Notes under the pieces: generated by a model | The model's database searches: none | What the model saw: the letters and a program-made list of their open reading frames with translations, nothing else | What the model was told of the DNA's origin: nothing | Source of the DNA: Nonomuraea sp. PA05 | Lineage (GTDB): Bacteria > Actinomycetota > Actinomycetes > Streptosporangiales > Streptosporangiaceae | Length of the DNA: 64,000 bases | Reading direction: 5' to 3' | Assembly (NCBI RefSeq): GCF_008086045.1 | Contig: NZ_VSEY01000038.1 | Location: forward strand, 1-64,000 | Program-made: the position numbers and the translations under genes | Part shown: piece after piece, positions 51,351 to 59,006 of the stretch | Position numbering within the stretch: the first letter of the stretch is position 1 | Layout: the number at the start of each line of letters is the position of its first letter

Positions 51351-51888
51351 GCACGGCCGGGCGCGCTCCCTCATCGAGGCGCACCTGTACCTCGACCTGG
51401 TCGTCTCCGGCGGGTCGGCGCAGGCGTCGGTGTCCGAGTCGCCGGACGGCTGGCTGGTGCGGGCAGGTGGGGTGGAGGTGCTGGTTCCGTACGAGGCGGA
51501 GCGGACGGCCAAGCGGTCGGGCGTGACGTTCGGCGCGGGCGTGTCCGAGTTGCTGGACGCCGGCCAGTGGGTGCTGGTCGGCGCCACGTACGCGAGCCGG
51601 GCTCTGGAAGGCGGCCTGTTCTTCGCCGCCGACCCGTCGCCGGACCCGGAGCGGTTCCGCGCCGTGGTCGCCGACTGGAGCTTCGCCGCCGACGCCGTCG
51701 CCGAGGCGCTGAAGTTTCTTCCGGAAGGGGCCGGGGAGCTGCCGCGGGAGGCGTTCTGGACGGAGATGGGCACGGCGGCGCGTGACGCCGAGCCGGGCCG
51801 CTTCACCAGGGTGAAGCTGGAGAGCGACCTGGCCTTCTACCGCCAGAGCCTGGCCGACTTCCGCCGCCTGCACACTGAGAACGCCTGA
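51343..51888 (+). CDS. Paralog of the 50667 gene without the Cys pairs
   Basis: The 181-residue product shares with its upstream neighbour the segments EAHLYLDL, LLDAGQWVLV, ALKFLPEGAGELPREAFW and DAEPGRFTRVKL. The region with the Cys pairs is replaced by SGGSAQASVSESPDGWLVRAG. The start lies in the last copy of a 40-bp repeat with GGGAG seven bases before it. Tandem duplication followed by divergence is clear, as for immunity-gene arrays. Function is unknown. Confidence 0.82.
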   Translation: MPEHGRARSLIEAHLYLDLVVSGGSAQASVSESPDGWLVRAGGVEVLVPYEAERTAKRSGVTFGAGVSELLDAGQWVLVGATYASRALEGGLFFAADPSPDPERFRAVVADWSFAADAVAEALKFLPEGAGELPREAFWTEMGTAARDAEPGRFTRVKLESDLAFYRQSLADFRRLHTENA

Positions 51889-51986
51889 AGACCTCCAGCC
51901 GCAACTACCTGAGCGCACCCCGGCAGGCCCGAGCACGCCTGGCCTGGGGCAGGCCCGAGCGTCTCCGCGCCACTGACCGGATGGTC

Positions 51987-52016
51987 TGAGGAGCCCAGGG
52001 TGGCCGGGGCTCCTCA
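51987..52016. terminator. Terminator between convergent genes
   Basis: TGAGGAGCCC pairs perfectly with GGGCTCCTCA around a 10-base loop, between the plus-strand gene ending at 51888 and the minus-strand gene ending at 52036. Confidence 0.75.
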
Positions 52017-52035
52017 GGGGCTCGTGCTCATCGCG

Positions 52036-52605
52036 TCAGAAGCGGCGGCACTGGCCCTCCTTGTCGCCCCGCACGGAGTTCTTGCCGCCGCTCACCTTCG
52101 ACCGGTTGCCTTCGCACTCCAGGTTGCCGTCCACCTTGTTGCGGTGCACCTGCAGACCCTTGCGGTTGTCCTTGAGCTGGATGTTGCCGTCCACCTTGTT
52201 GCTGTTGACGCGCACGTACCGCCGGTTGTCCTCCAGTTGGATGTCGCCGTCGATCCGGGAGGAGGTCACAGTCACGGAGCCGCTGTCTTCCACCTGGATG
52301 TTGCCGCCCACCTTGGAGCCACTGGTGACGGAGACGGCGCGGGAGCCCTCCGCCTGGATGTCGCCGTCAACCCGGACACCGCGCGCCACCAGGGTGCCCC
52401 CGCCGCCGACCTTGACGTTGCCGTCCACGCGGGTGCCAAGGAGGGTGCAGGTGGCGCCCTTGGGGACGTGTACGTCGTCAACGCTCGCGGCCCGGATCGT
52501 GCCCTTGCAGGCGCGCGAGTCGGCGGCGGCGGGGGTGGCCATGGCCAGGCCGCCGAGCACGGTGCCGAGGAGGGCGCCGGCGACGGCCAGCTTGATCGCC
52601 TTCAT
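52036..52605 (-). CDS. Secreted repeat protein, beta-helix-like
   Basis: The 189-residue protein has a Sec signal (MKAIKLAVAGALLGTVLGG, cleavage after PAAA) followed by about six repeats of 20-23 residues. The repeat pattern is V-(D/G)-G-(D/N)-I-Q-(V/L)-x-D/N-x(5)-V-x-V-x-S, for instance VDGDIQAEGSRAVSVTSG. The regular spacing suggests a parallel beta-helix, like polymeric cell-surface or bactofilin-like scaffolds. Cys residues near the start (RACKGT, GATCTLL) and the end (ECEG, GQCRRF) probably cap the helix with disulfides. The function is unknown; an extracellular structural role is most likely. Confidence 0.82.
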   Translation of the reverse strand: MKAIKLAVAGALLGTVLGGLAMATPAAADSRACKGTIRAASVDDVHVPKGATCTLLGTRVDGNVKVGGGGTLVARGVRVDGDIQAEGSRAVSVTSGSKVGGNIQVEDSGSVTVTSSRIDGDIQLEDNRRYVRVNSNKVDGNIQLKDNRKGLQVHRNKVDGNLECEGNRSKVSGGKNSVRGDKEGQCRRF

Positions 52606-52879
52606 GTCGTACCTTTCGTCAGTTGACCGGGGCGGGTCGTCCGCCCTGGCATGAATGAGGATCTCGGCCGGCCGTGGCTGCCACGTTAGAGGGACATTAG
52701 GGGCTTCTCATCTGGTTCGGTACGCGATCCGCACCCCTTGGCACGGCCCTGGAACGGGCGTCCCAGAGGGCGGAACCGATTGTCACGCCTGGGGGGCAGG
52801 CGCCGTTCCGTTCGACCCGGGGACCGATGCATCGACCGGCGGCGCCGGCCGGAGAAGCACACCAGGCAAGGGGAGTCTC

Positions 52880-53374
52880 ATGAAACACATCACCAGGTCC
52901 TCGCGCGGCCGGATCGCGGGCGCGGCGGCGATCGGCGCCGTGGCGCTGGCCGCGGCGGTTGTCACGTCCGTACAGCCCGCCGGAGCCGTGCCCGCGGCGC
53001 AGGCGGGCTGCCAGGCCGGGTCGTTCGGCGTCACGCCGGCGCTCGGCTGGCTGGCGCTCACCCCACCACGCACCGTAACAGTGACGTCGTCGCAGTTCAT
53101 CAAGGCCGAGGTCACCGCGGACGTCGGCGTGGACGCCGGGGCCGAGCTGCGGCTCGGCTGGGCGGTCAACGGGTCGGCGCCGTTCGAGGGGACGTTCGGG
53201 CCGGCCAACTTCGCCAACCATCAGGAGTTCTTCGAGGCCCGGTCGACGTTCGCGCTGATCAGCGTCGGGGCGGGGACGACCACCGTGCAGCCGTTCGTGC
53301 GGCTGAGCGGTGCTTCCACGAAGCGGGCCACTGTGCTGCACCGTTGCTCGTCGGCGGAGGGCAACACGAGCTGA
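52880..53374 (+). CDS. Secreted hypothetical protein
   Basis: ATG 52880 follows AAGGGGAG (6-base spacing). The 164-residue product has an N-terminal signal (KHITRSSRGRIAGAAAIGAV, Ala-rich core, cleavage after AGA). The mature part of about 130 residues is predicted all-beta (TVTVTSSQFIKAEVTADVGV). It has one Cys near each end (AGCQAG, HRCSS) likely forming a disulfide. No family recognised. The long gap upstream (52606-52879) is shared with the divergent beta-helix protein. Confidence 0.75.
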   Translation: MKHITRSSRGRIAGAAAIGAVALAAAVVTSVQPAGAVPAAQAGCQAGSFGVTPALGWLALTPPRTVTVTSSQFIKAEVTADVGVDAGAELRLGWAVNGSAPFEGTFGPANFANHQEFFEARSTFALISVGAGTTTVQPFVRLSGASTKRATVLHRCSSAEGNTS

Positions 53375-53476
53375 CGGCCGGTTCGGAGGAGAGGGCACTC
53401 AGGGTCGGGGCGGCGGCGTTCGGGTCGCCGTCCTGATCCGGCGATGCCGTTCGAACCGTCACGGGGGGCGGGAGGA

Positions 53477-53640
53477 GGCGGGGCGCGTGGGCAGGCGATG
53501 TGGCGGATCCGGCTGGTACGGGGTGCGGGAGGAAGTGGGGCGCGTGGATACGCGATGTGGCATGGATCCGGCTGGTACGGGGCGCGTGGGGACGCGATGT
53601 GCTCTGGATCTGGCCTGGTCGGTGGGGTGCGGGACGCGGT
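53477..53640. repeat. Imperfect ~55-bp intergenic tandem repeat
   Basis: Three units containing GGGGCGCGTGG, then GCGATGTGG(C), then GGATCCGGCTGGTACGGGG recur with small length differences. They occupy the space between the secreted-protein gene and the end of the phosphotransferase gene. Confidence 0.75.
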
Positions 53641-53645
53641 TCGGG

Positions 53646-54821
53646 TCAGCGGGCTCGCGGCGTGTACGGGCTCAGCGCCGCGACGTCGATGTCCGCGTCC
53701 GGCCAGCGGCGACGCAGGGCGGCGGCCAGGTGGCGGCACCATCCGGCCAGGTGGGGCAGCGCCCGGTGGGTGTCGGCGGTGCGCGCCGTGGCCTCCATCG
53801 TCGCCACGAGCTGAGCCCGGCTGTCGTCTCCGGCCGGGCGGGCGTCCAGGACGGGCAGCCGCGTCAGGCGGCTCAGCGCGTACGCCACGCACGCCGCCAC
53901 CAGCCCGCGCCCGTAACGCCCCTCGTCCTCGGCCTCCGGAACGCCGGCCGCCAGCGCACGTCGATAGATGTCCCCTAAATCCGGCAATGCCGCGCTGCCG
54001 GGGGCTTCCGGTCGCGAGGGATGGGCTGCCTTGGCCGCCGGTGTCCGTGCTGAGGCAGGGGAGTCCGCTGCGTCGGCGAGCGGGAAACGGCTCGTTGACG
54101 CTCCCACCCACATCCACGCAGGCCCCGGCACGTGCAGGTACGCCGCGTCGTGCAGCGCGTGCCTGTATCCGGCGAACTCGAAGTCGATCAGCCTCGGGCC
54201 GGGCAGGCCGCTCTCGTGTACCAGGACGTTGTTGATGTCCGGATCCCCGTTGCTGAACACCAGGAACGGTCCAGGGTCGGCCAGCTCGTCCAGCGCCGCC
54301 TCCAGCTCCCGCGCCACCCCGCCCCTGGCGGGCACCCCCAGTGCGTCGGCCTGGGGCGTTCCCGACGTTCGCAGCCCGCCGACGTGTCCGAGCAGGTCGG
54401 CGGTGGGGTCGACGGGGCCGAGGGTGCTGCGCCGCCGGTAGTACAGGCTCGCGTGTCCCGCCGTGAGCGCGCCCAGCTCGCCACGGGCGTGGGCGAATGC
54501 GGCGAGGCGTGTCGCGTGGGCTCCGGCGCCGTCGCGGCGCAGCAGGCCGTCGAGCGGGGTGCGGGGTGCGAGGTCCTCCAGTACGACGTGCCCAGCGACC
54601 AGGTCATCGGCCAGCACCCGGGGCGCCACCCGCACCCCCAGGTCCTCCGCCAGGAACCTGAGCGCGGCCACCTCCGTCCGCAGCCGCCACTCCTCGGTGT
54701 GCGTACGAGCGGCGTGAGGCCCCGACCACTTGACGATCACCGTCTCGTCCCGATCGGTACGGGCGCGGGCCACCCTCCACGGCTCCAGCCGGGTCCACTC
54801 CACCACGTTGATCACCGCCAC
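53646..54821 (-). CDS. APH-fold phosphotransferase
   Basis: The 391-residue protein matches the aminoglycoside/choline kinase-like fold: an N-lobe Lys (TVIVKWSG) and a hinge HVVLEDL. The catalytic loop FSNGDPDINNVLV has Asn in place of the usual first His of HGDxxxxN, and the metal motif is LIDFEFAGYRHALHDAAY. Such enzymes phosphorylate small molecules, and APH-fold kinases also act on peptides in some RiPP pathways. It is divergent from a small ORF and a LanC-like cyclase gene across a 51-base gap. That gap may link it to them. Substrate unknown. Confidence 0.82.
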   Translation of the reverse strand: MAVINVVEWTRLEPWRVARARTDRDETVIVKWSGPHAARTHTEEWRLRTEVAALRFLAEDLGVRVAPRVLADDLVAGHVVLEDLAPRTPLDGLLRRDGAGAHATRLAAFAHARGELGALTAGHASLYYRRRSTLGPVDPTADLLGHVGGLRTSGTPQADALGVPARGGVARELEAALDELADPGPFLVFSNGDPDINNVLVHESGLPGPRLIDFEFAGYRHALHDAAYLHVPGPAWMWVGASTSRFPLADAADSPASARTPAAKAAHPSRPEAPGSAALPDLGDIYRRALAAGVPEAEDEGRYGRGLVAACVAYALSRLTRLPVLDARPAGDDSRAQLVATMEATARTADTHRALPHLAGWCRHLAAALRRRWPDADIDVAALSPYTPRAR

Positions 54822-54872
54822 AGCCTACGCGTCCAGCAATTACCCCAAAAGCAAGTAGGAAGGGTTGGCTTC

Positions 54873-55025
54873 ATGGCGAAGGGGGGTGCTGTGTGCGGGT
54901 GTCGTCGCCGTCGCGTGACCGGCGATGCCGTGTGGTGCCGCCATAATGGAAAGGCGGTTTCCAGCGGGTTGATTTTCCAAGATTCCGAGTATTCCTACCA
55001 ACCGTATGGGAAAATAACAGCATGA
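54873..55025 (+). CDS. Candidate 50-residue peptide coupled to the LanC-like gene
   Basis: ATG 54873 has a good Shine-Dalgarno (GGAAGGG, 8-base spacing) and the frame ends at TGA 55023-55025, overlapping the LanC start as ATGA. The peptide starts MAKGGAVCGCRRRRVTGD, has three Cys plus several Ser/Thr, and ends EYSYQPYGKITA. Its codon third positions are less GC-rich than the neighbours', so it may instead be a promoter region open by chance. If translated, position and residues make it a candidate substrate for the cyclase. No leader motif is recognised. Confidence 0.35.
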   Translation: MAKGGAVCGCRRRRVTGDAVWCRHNGKAVSSGLIFQDSEYSYQPYGKITA

Positions 55026-56359
55026 GCCTGGACGAGATGCGCGCGTCGAGCGCACGTGCCGACTCCCCGCTGACCGCCGCCATCCTGGCCGGCCGGTGGA
55101 TCCGATCGGCCGCGACCGACGACGAGCACGGGCGGCGCTGGCGGGCGAACCCCGACACCCGCGGCGCGTCAGCGGTCACCGCCGAACCCTGGTCGCTGTA
55201 CTCGGGCGGGGCCGGAGTCGTGCTGTTCTTCCTGGAATTGGCCGCCGCCACCGGGCACGAGGCGTACCTGGAGGACGCCAGAGCGGGAGCCCGCCGGCTG
55301 GCCGCCACCTGGCGCGAGCAGGACGACCTGTCCCTCTACCACGGGCTGACCGGCGTGATGGTCGCCCTCATGGAGGCGGGCTGGACGCTCGGCGAGCCCG
55401 AGTTCGAGGCGGAGGCGGCGGCCATCGCCGACCTCATCGTCCAGCGGGGCCGCAGCGGCGGCGACGGGGTGACGTGGTCGCGCGACCCGGCGCAGCGGGG
55501 CGAGGGCGGGATCATCCTGGGGCTGCTGCGGGCCGCCACCCATCTCGGCGTGCCTGCGTACGAGGAGGCGGCGGTGGAGGCCGGTCGCCGCATCGCCCGC
55601 CTGCCCGTGCCGGGCCACCGCTTCGGCGACTGCGCCGACCTGCCCGTGGACGCCGTCACCCCCGGCTTCCTGGCCGGTACGGCCGGCACCGCGTTCCTGC
55701 TCGCCCGCCTGTACGGGGTGACGGGCGACAACCAGTTCCTGAACGCGGCCCGCAGCGGCGCGGCCTTCGTCCGTGAGGTCAGCGTCGTGACCGGCGCGTG
55801 CGCGGTCGTCCCGCACCACGTGCCGCACGCCCGTAGCCTGCACTACCTCGGGTTCTGCTCCGGGTCGGCGGGTGTGGCCAGGATGTTCTACGAGCTGCAC
55901 CGGGTGACGGGCGACTCCGGCGATCTGGAGTGGGTGGAGCGGCTGGCGCGCGGGATCGTGCGCAGCGGGGTGCCGCGACGGCGTACCGAGGGGTATTGGA
56001 ACGTTGCCTGCCAGTGTTGTGGTGCGGCGGGTGTGATCGAGTTGTTCGTCGGGCTGTGGGCGGTGACCGGGGATCCGGCGCACCTGGAGTACGCGCGGAC
56101 GCTCGCCGCCGACCTCATCGGGCGCGCCACCGACCCCAACGGGCAGGGTTATCGCTGGTACCAGGCTTACCGGCGGCTGCGGCCCGGTGAGGTGACGGCC
56201 GACACCGGGTACATGGTGGGGGCGGCCGGCATCGGTGCGGCGCTGCTTCATCTGGATGCGGCGGGGCAGCCGAAGCAGGCGCGACGGATCATCCTCTTGC
56301 CCGACAACCCGTTCCCGGCCATCCCGATACCGCCTCCCGCGACCGCCGGTGAGGTTTGA
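55022..56359 (+). CDS. LanC-like cyclase/glutathione-type zinc protein
   Basis: The 445-residue protein has the alpha/alpha-barrel repeats of LanC enzymes, marked by glycine motifs (LYSGGAGVVLFF, LYHGLTGVMVAL, GFLAGTAGTAFLL, GFCSGSAGVARMF, CCGAAGVIELF, YMVGAAGIGAALL). Zinc ligands are Cys279 (GFCSG) and the pair Cys332-Cys333 (CQCCGAAG). In nisin cyclase the second and third ligands are Cys-His. A Cys-Cys pair (CCG) is known from ProcM-type enzymes with three-Cys zinc sites. LanC proteins add Cys thiols to dehydrated residues. No dehydratase is encoded here; only an APH-fold kinase is adjacent. Confidence 0.85.
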   Translation: MSLDEMRASSARADSPLTAAILAGRWIRSAATDDEHGRRWRANPDTRGASAVTAEPWSLYSGGAGVVLFFLELAAATGHEAYLEDARAGARRLAATWREQDDLSLYHGLTGVMVALMEAGWTLGEPEFEAEAAAIADLIVQRGRSGGDGVTWSRDPAQRGEGGIILGLLRAATHLGVPAYEEAAVEAGRRIARLPVPGHRFGDCADLPVDAVTPGFLAGTAGTAFLLARLYGVTGDNQFLNAARSGAAFVREVSVVTGACAVVPHHVPHARSLHYLGFCSGSAGVARMFYELHRVTGDSGDLEWVERLARGIVRSGVPRRRTEGYWNVACQCCGAAGVIELFVGLWAVTGDPAHLEYARTLAADLIGRATDPNGQGYRWYQAYRRLRPGEVTADTGYMVGAAGIGAALLHLDAAGQPKQARRIILLPDNPFPAIPIPPPATAGEV

Positions 56360-56764
56360 GGGAGGCAGTCGGCACGGCCCCCGCGAACTGGTCCGGCCAC
56401 GGCGAAGCGGCGTGGGTTGAGCGTGGTGGCATGCGTTAGGCGCGGTGCGGTGCGTAGATGGGGTGGCGTGCGTGAGGCGCGGTGGCGTGCGTTGGTGGGG
56501 TGGCGTGCGTTAGGTGGGGTGGTGTGGCCTGTGCAGGGCGGCCAGGCCGAGAGGGCGGCGGCCGCTCGTAGCGAGGCGCCATGGCCTTGGCGAGGCGGCA
56601 TGGCCTAAGCGAGGAGCGCGAAGCGGGGAGGCCAGGCGCCGGTCCCTGCCGCGCAGGGCAATCCAGCGCCCGGCCGCCCCAAGCAAGCTCAGCCGCTCCA
56701 AGCAAGCTCAGCCGCTCCAAGCAAGCTCAGCCGCTCCAGGCAGGCTCAGCCGCTCCAGGCAAGC
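56360..56764. other. 405-base gap filled with simple repeats
   Basis: No gene is supported. The left part (56420-56530) is an irregular G/T-rich repeat built on GGTGGCGTGCGTGAGGCGC. The right end (56685-56770) is five copies of a 19-bp unit AAGCTCAGCCGCTCCAAGC that runs into the last codons of the minus-strand gene. No hairpin terminator was recognised. Confidence 0.7.
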
Positions 56765-56770
56765 TCAGCC
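56685..56770. repeat. 19-bp tandem repeat at the 3' end of the metalloprotease gene
   Basis: AAGCTCAGCCGCTCCAAGC units begin at 56685, 56704, 56723 and 56742, with a partial unit at 56761; the later ones carry AGGC variants. The stop codon of the minus-strand gene lies in the last unit. Confidence 0.9.
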
Positions 56771-58690
56771 ATAGGCCTTGACCTCCAACAGCCCGACCGA
56801 CCCGGCCCCGCTCTGCAACACGACCCGAAGCCGGCTGGTGCTGACCGCTCCGAACGTCACCCGGTTATACCCGTTCACCGCGGTCGGATAAGTCCCGGGC
56901 ACATCAACGTACCCACTCCCGTTCCAGTACTGCAGCCGCCAAGAAGCAGGCACCCGCACCCCACCGTTGTCATCGAAGAAGTACACCTCAGCCGACCGCA
57001 ACGTCTGCGCCGAAGCCCAGGTCAGCTCGCCCCACTGCGTCCCCGTCTGCGGCCACGTCCCCCACCTCCGGTTGACGGTGTCGTTGGACGAGGGCGGGTC
57101 GATGCCGTCGTTGAGGGCCGCGACGCTCTCCCAGGGCGAGGTGTAGGAGGCCGAAGGAGTGGCGTTCAGGGCGAGGTTCGCGGCGGGGGTGCCGCCGACG
57201 GTGAGGGTGAAGGACCGGGTCACGGGCGTGCTGAGCCGGTCGTAGTCGCGGAGCTGGACGGTGAAGGTGGATGTGCCGGCCGTCGTCGGGGTGCCGGTGA
57301 TGGCGCCGGTGAAGCGGTCGAGGGTGAGCCCGGCGGGCAGCGAGCCGCCGGTCACCTGCCAGTCGTAGAAGGGCACTCCGCCCCGGGCCGACAGCGTGTG
57401 CTGGTAGGCGGCCCCCGGCGTCGCCTGGGGGAGGGAGGTGGTGGTGATGGACGGCGGCAGGAACGGGGTGAGGTTGCGGTTGAGCTTCCACCCGGCGTTC
57501 TCGGCCACCAGGAGCGCCAGCTTGGTGAGCATCCAGCGGCGGGTGGGGAACAGGTGGGTCCAGCCGCCGCTCTGCCCGCTGATGCGGTCCCAGTTGGGCT
57601 GGTCGCCGGGGATGTGGTAGCTGCTGTCGAGCGGGACGGCGCGGCCCTGGTACGCGACCACGTCCGGGTCGTTGCCGCCGCCCGCCACGTAGGAGCGCAT
57701 CCCGGCCCAGTCGCTGTGGAAGGCGACGGCGTGGCCGTACTCGTGCATGACCAGGCCGTGCACGTCGAGGACGGAGCCCTGGATCTCGGTCCGGTACCAG
57801 TCCTCGTCGGCGAGGGACGTGAACAGCTGCTTGTTCGCCTCGTCGTACTCGAGGATCATCGCGGTCGAGCGGTGCAGCGGGCCGGGCACCTGCTGGCCGC
57901 CGCGCGTGCTGTAGCGGCCGTTGCTGGCGGGGTAGCCGGTCGAGTACGGGGCCTGGATGCCGCGGAAGAAGACGTACATGCCGTTGTAGGCGGCGTTGTT
58001 GGTGACGTTGACGGTGTTCTGCCAGTCGTTGCCGGGCAGGTGGTTGGGCTCGGCGCCGGCAGCCACGGTGTCGAACGGCTGCAGGTCGAAGAAGCGGAAC
58101 CAGTCCTTGACCGCCTCCTCGGCGGCGGTGCGCACGCCGGTGTTCGAGAAGTAGCCGGTGATGGTGTCGTAGCGGTAGTCGAAGGCGATCGGGATGGTGG
58201 GCTGCAGCGCGGTCTTCTCGTCCTGCTGCACGTGAATGGGCAGGGAGTGCTGGTACGTGGCCCCGCCCGCGTCCCTGATGGACAGCCGCAGCGTGTGCTG
58301 CTCGTCGGCGCCGGGCCCGCGCTTGGAGTGGATGGCCAGGCGGAAGGCCTTCTGCTCGGAGGCGCTGGCGAAGGTCAGGGTCTTGGTGGCGCCGGTGGCG
58401 GTGAGCTGGCTGGGCAGGTCCATCATCAGCCTGGACGTGCCCTCGGCCTTGAGGTCGATCGTGAGCGGGAAGCGCATGTCGGCCGGCGGCCTGACGGTGA
58501 GCTCGACGTACGGGTTGGCCAGGTAGCCCTGCCAGTCCACGAGCTTGACGCCGTAGGAGTTGACGGTCCTGCCGAACATGTCGACGAGCTGCGCGGGGCC
58601 GGCCGCGTGGGCGGGCCCGGCGGGGGCGGTGAAGAGGGACGCGATGAGGGACGCGAGGAGGAGGACGGCGACGACGACCGGTCGTCTCAT
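56765..58690 (-). CDS. Secreted HEYGH metalloprotease with Ig-like and F5/8-type domains
   Basis: The 641-residue protein has a Sec signal (cleavage after AHA, about residue 29) and a beta-rich N-terminal part (30-190). The zinc protease core contains LVMHEYGHAVAFHSDW (HEXXH, about residues 316-331). It is followed by a putative Ig domain (ATPGAAYQHTLSARGGVPFY then LTLDRFTGAITGTPT, He_PIG type). The C-terminus is a discoidin/F5-8 type C domain (NLALNATPSASYTSPWESV ... LRVVLQSGAGSVGLLEVKAY), usually carbohydrate-binding. It acts outside the cell, perhaps on plant wall glycoproteins, in line with the divergent arabinofuranosidase gene. Confidence 0.88.
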   Translation of the reverse strand: MRRPVVVAVLLLASLIASLFTAPAGPAHAAGPAQLVDMFGRTVNSYGVKLVDWQGYLANPYVELTVRPPADMRFPLTIDLKAEGTSRLMMDLPSQLTATGATKTLTFASASEQKAFRLAIHSKRGPGADEQHTLRLSIRDAGGATYQHSLPIHVQQDEKTALQPTIPIAFDYRYDTITGYFSNTGVRTAAEEAVKDWFRFFDLQPFDTVAAGAEPNHLPGNDWQNTVNVTNNAAYNGMYVFFRGIQAPYSTGYPASNGRYSTRGGQQVPGPLHRSTAMILEYDEANKQLFTSLADEDWYRTEIQGSVLDVHGLVMHEYGHAVAFHSDWAGMRSYVAGGGNDPDVVAYQGRAVPLDSSYHIPGDQPNWDRISGQSGGWTHLFPTRRWMLTKLALLVAENAGWKLNRNLTPFLPPSITTTSLPQATPGAAYQHTLSARGGVPFYDWQVTGGSLPAGLTLDRFTGAITGTPTTAGTSTFTVQLRDYDRLSTPVTRSFTLTVGGTPAANLALNATPSASYTSPWESVAALNDGIDPPSSNDTVNRRWGTWPQTGTQWGELTWASAQTLRSAEVYFFDDNGGVRVPASWRLQYWNGSGYVDVPGTYPTAVNGYNRVTFGAVSTSRLRVVLQSGAGSVGLLEVKAYG

Positions 58691-59006
58691 GGCGGAAACC
58701 TTTCGCCAGGGGGTGCGGGCACCCGCCGCAAGGGCGGGGATTGCGAAAGATCTAAAAGGTTTTCGGAAGCAAAACCCACCCGTAGCCGTCTGTCAAGGGC
58801 GCTCTGCTCCCCTTGCAGCAATGCAACGTTCCGATAACGAAGAAAAGGTTTTCGGACAGTGCGGCTTGCGATCAAGGACGCGGTGCGGGAGCAAGGGAGG
58901 GCAACCGTTTGCCTCGGATTCGCGCACCTGTCGATCTCTTGACTGGTGCTGTATCACATCTTACATTGCGGGCGAGGAAAACCTCTTCCCGATCACAGGG
59001 AGCACG
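58691..59006. promoter_or_regulatory. Divergent control region of protease and GH127 genes
   Basis: The 316-base gap holds two direct repeats of AAAAGGTTTTCGGA (58754-58767 and 58843-58856), 89 bases apart, likely sites for one regulator. The first sits immediately downstream of a minus-strand promoter (TTGACA at 58791-58796, TTTGCT at 58768-58773, spacer 17). No regulator gene lies in the window beside it. Confidence 0.6.
58939..58967 (+). promoter_or_regulatory. Promoter of the GH127-ABC transporter operon
   Basis: TTGACT (58939-58944) and TACATT (58962-58967) are 17 bases apart, about 40 bases before the GH127 start. This is one of the clearest vegetative-type promoters in the window. Confidence 0.65.

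Noticed and set aside
54132..55025. Long plus-strand frame running from the phosphotransferase region into the LanC start
   Set aside because: Most of it is antisense to the phosphotransferase. Only its last 50 codons, with their own ribosome site, are kept as a candidate.
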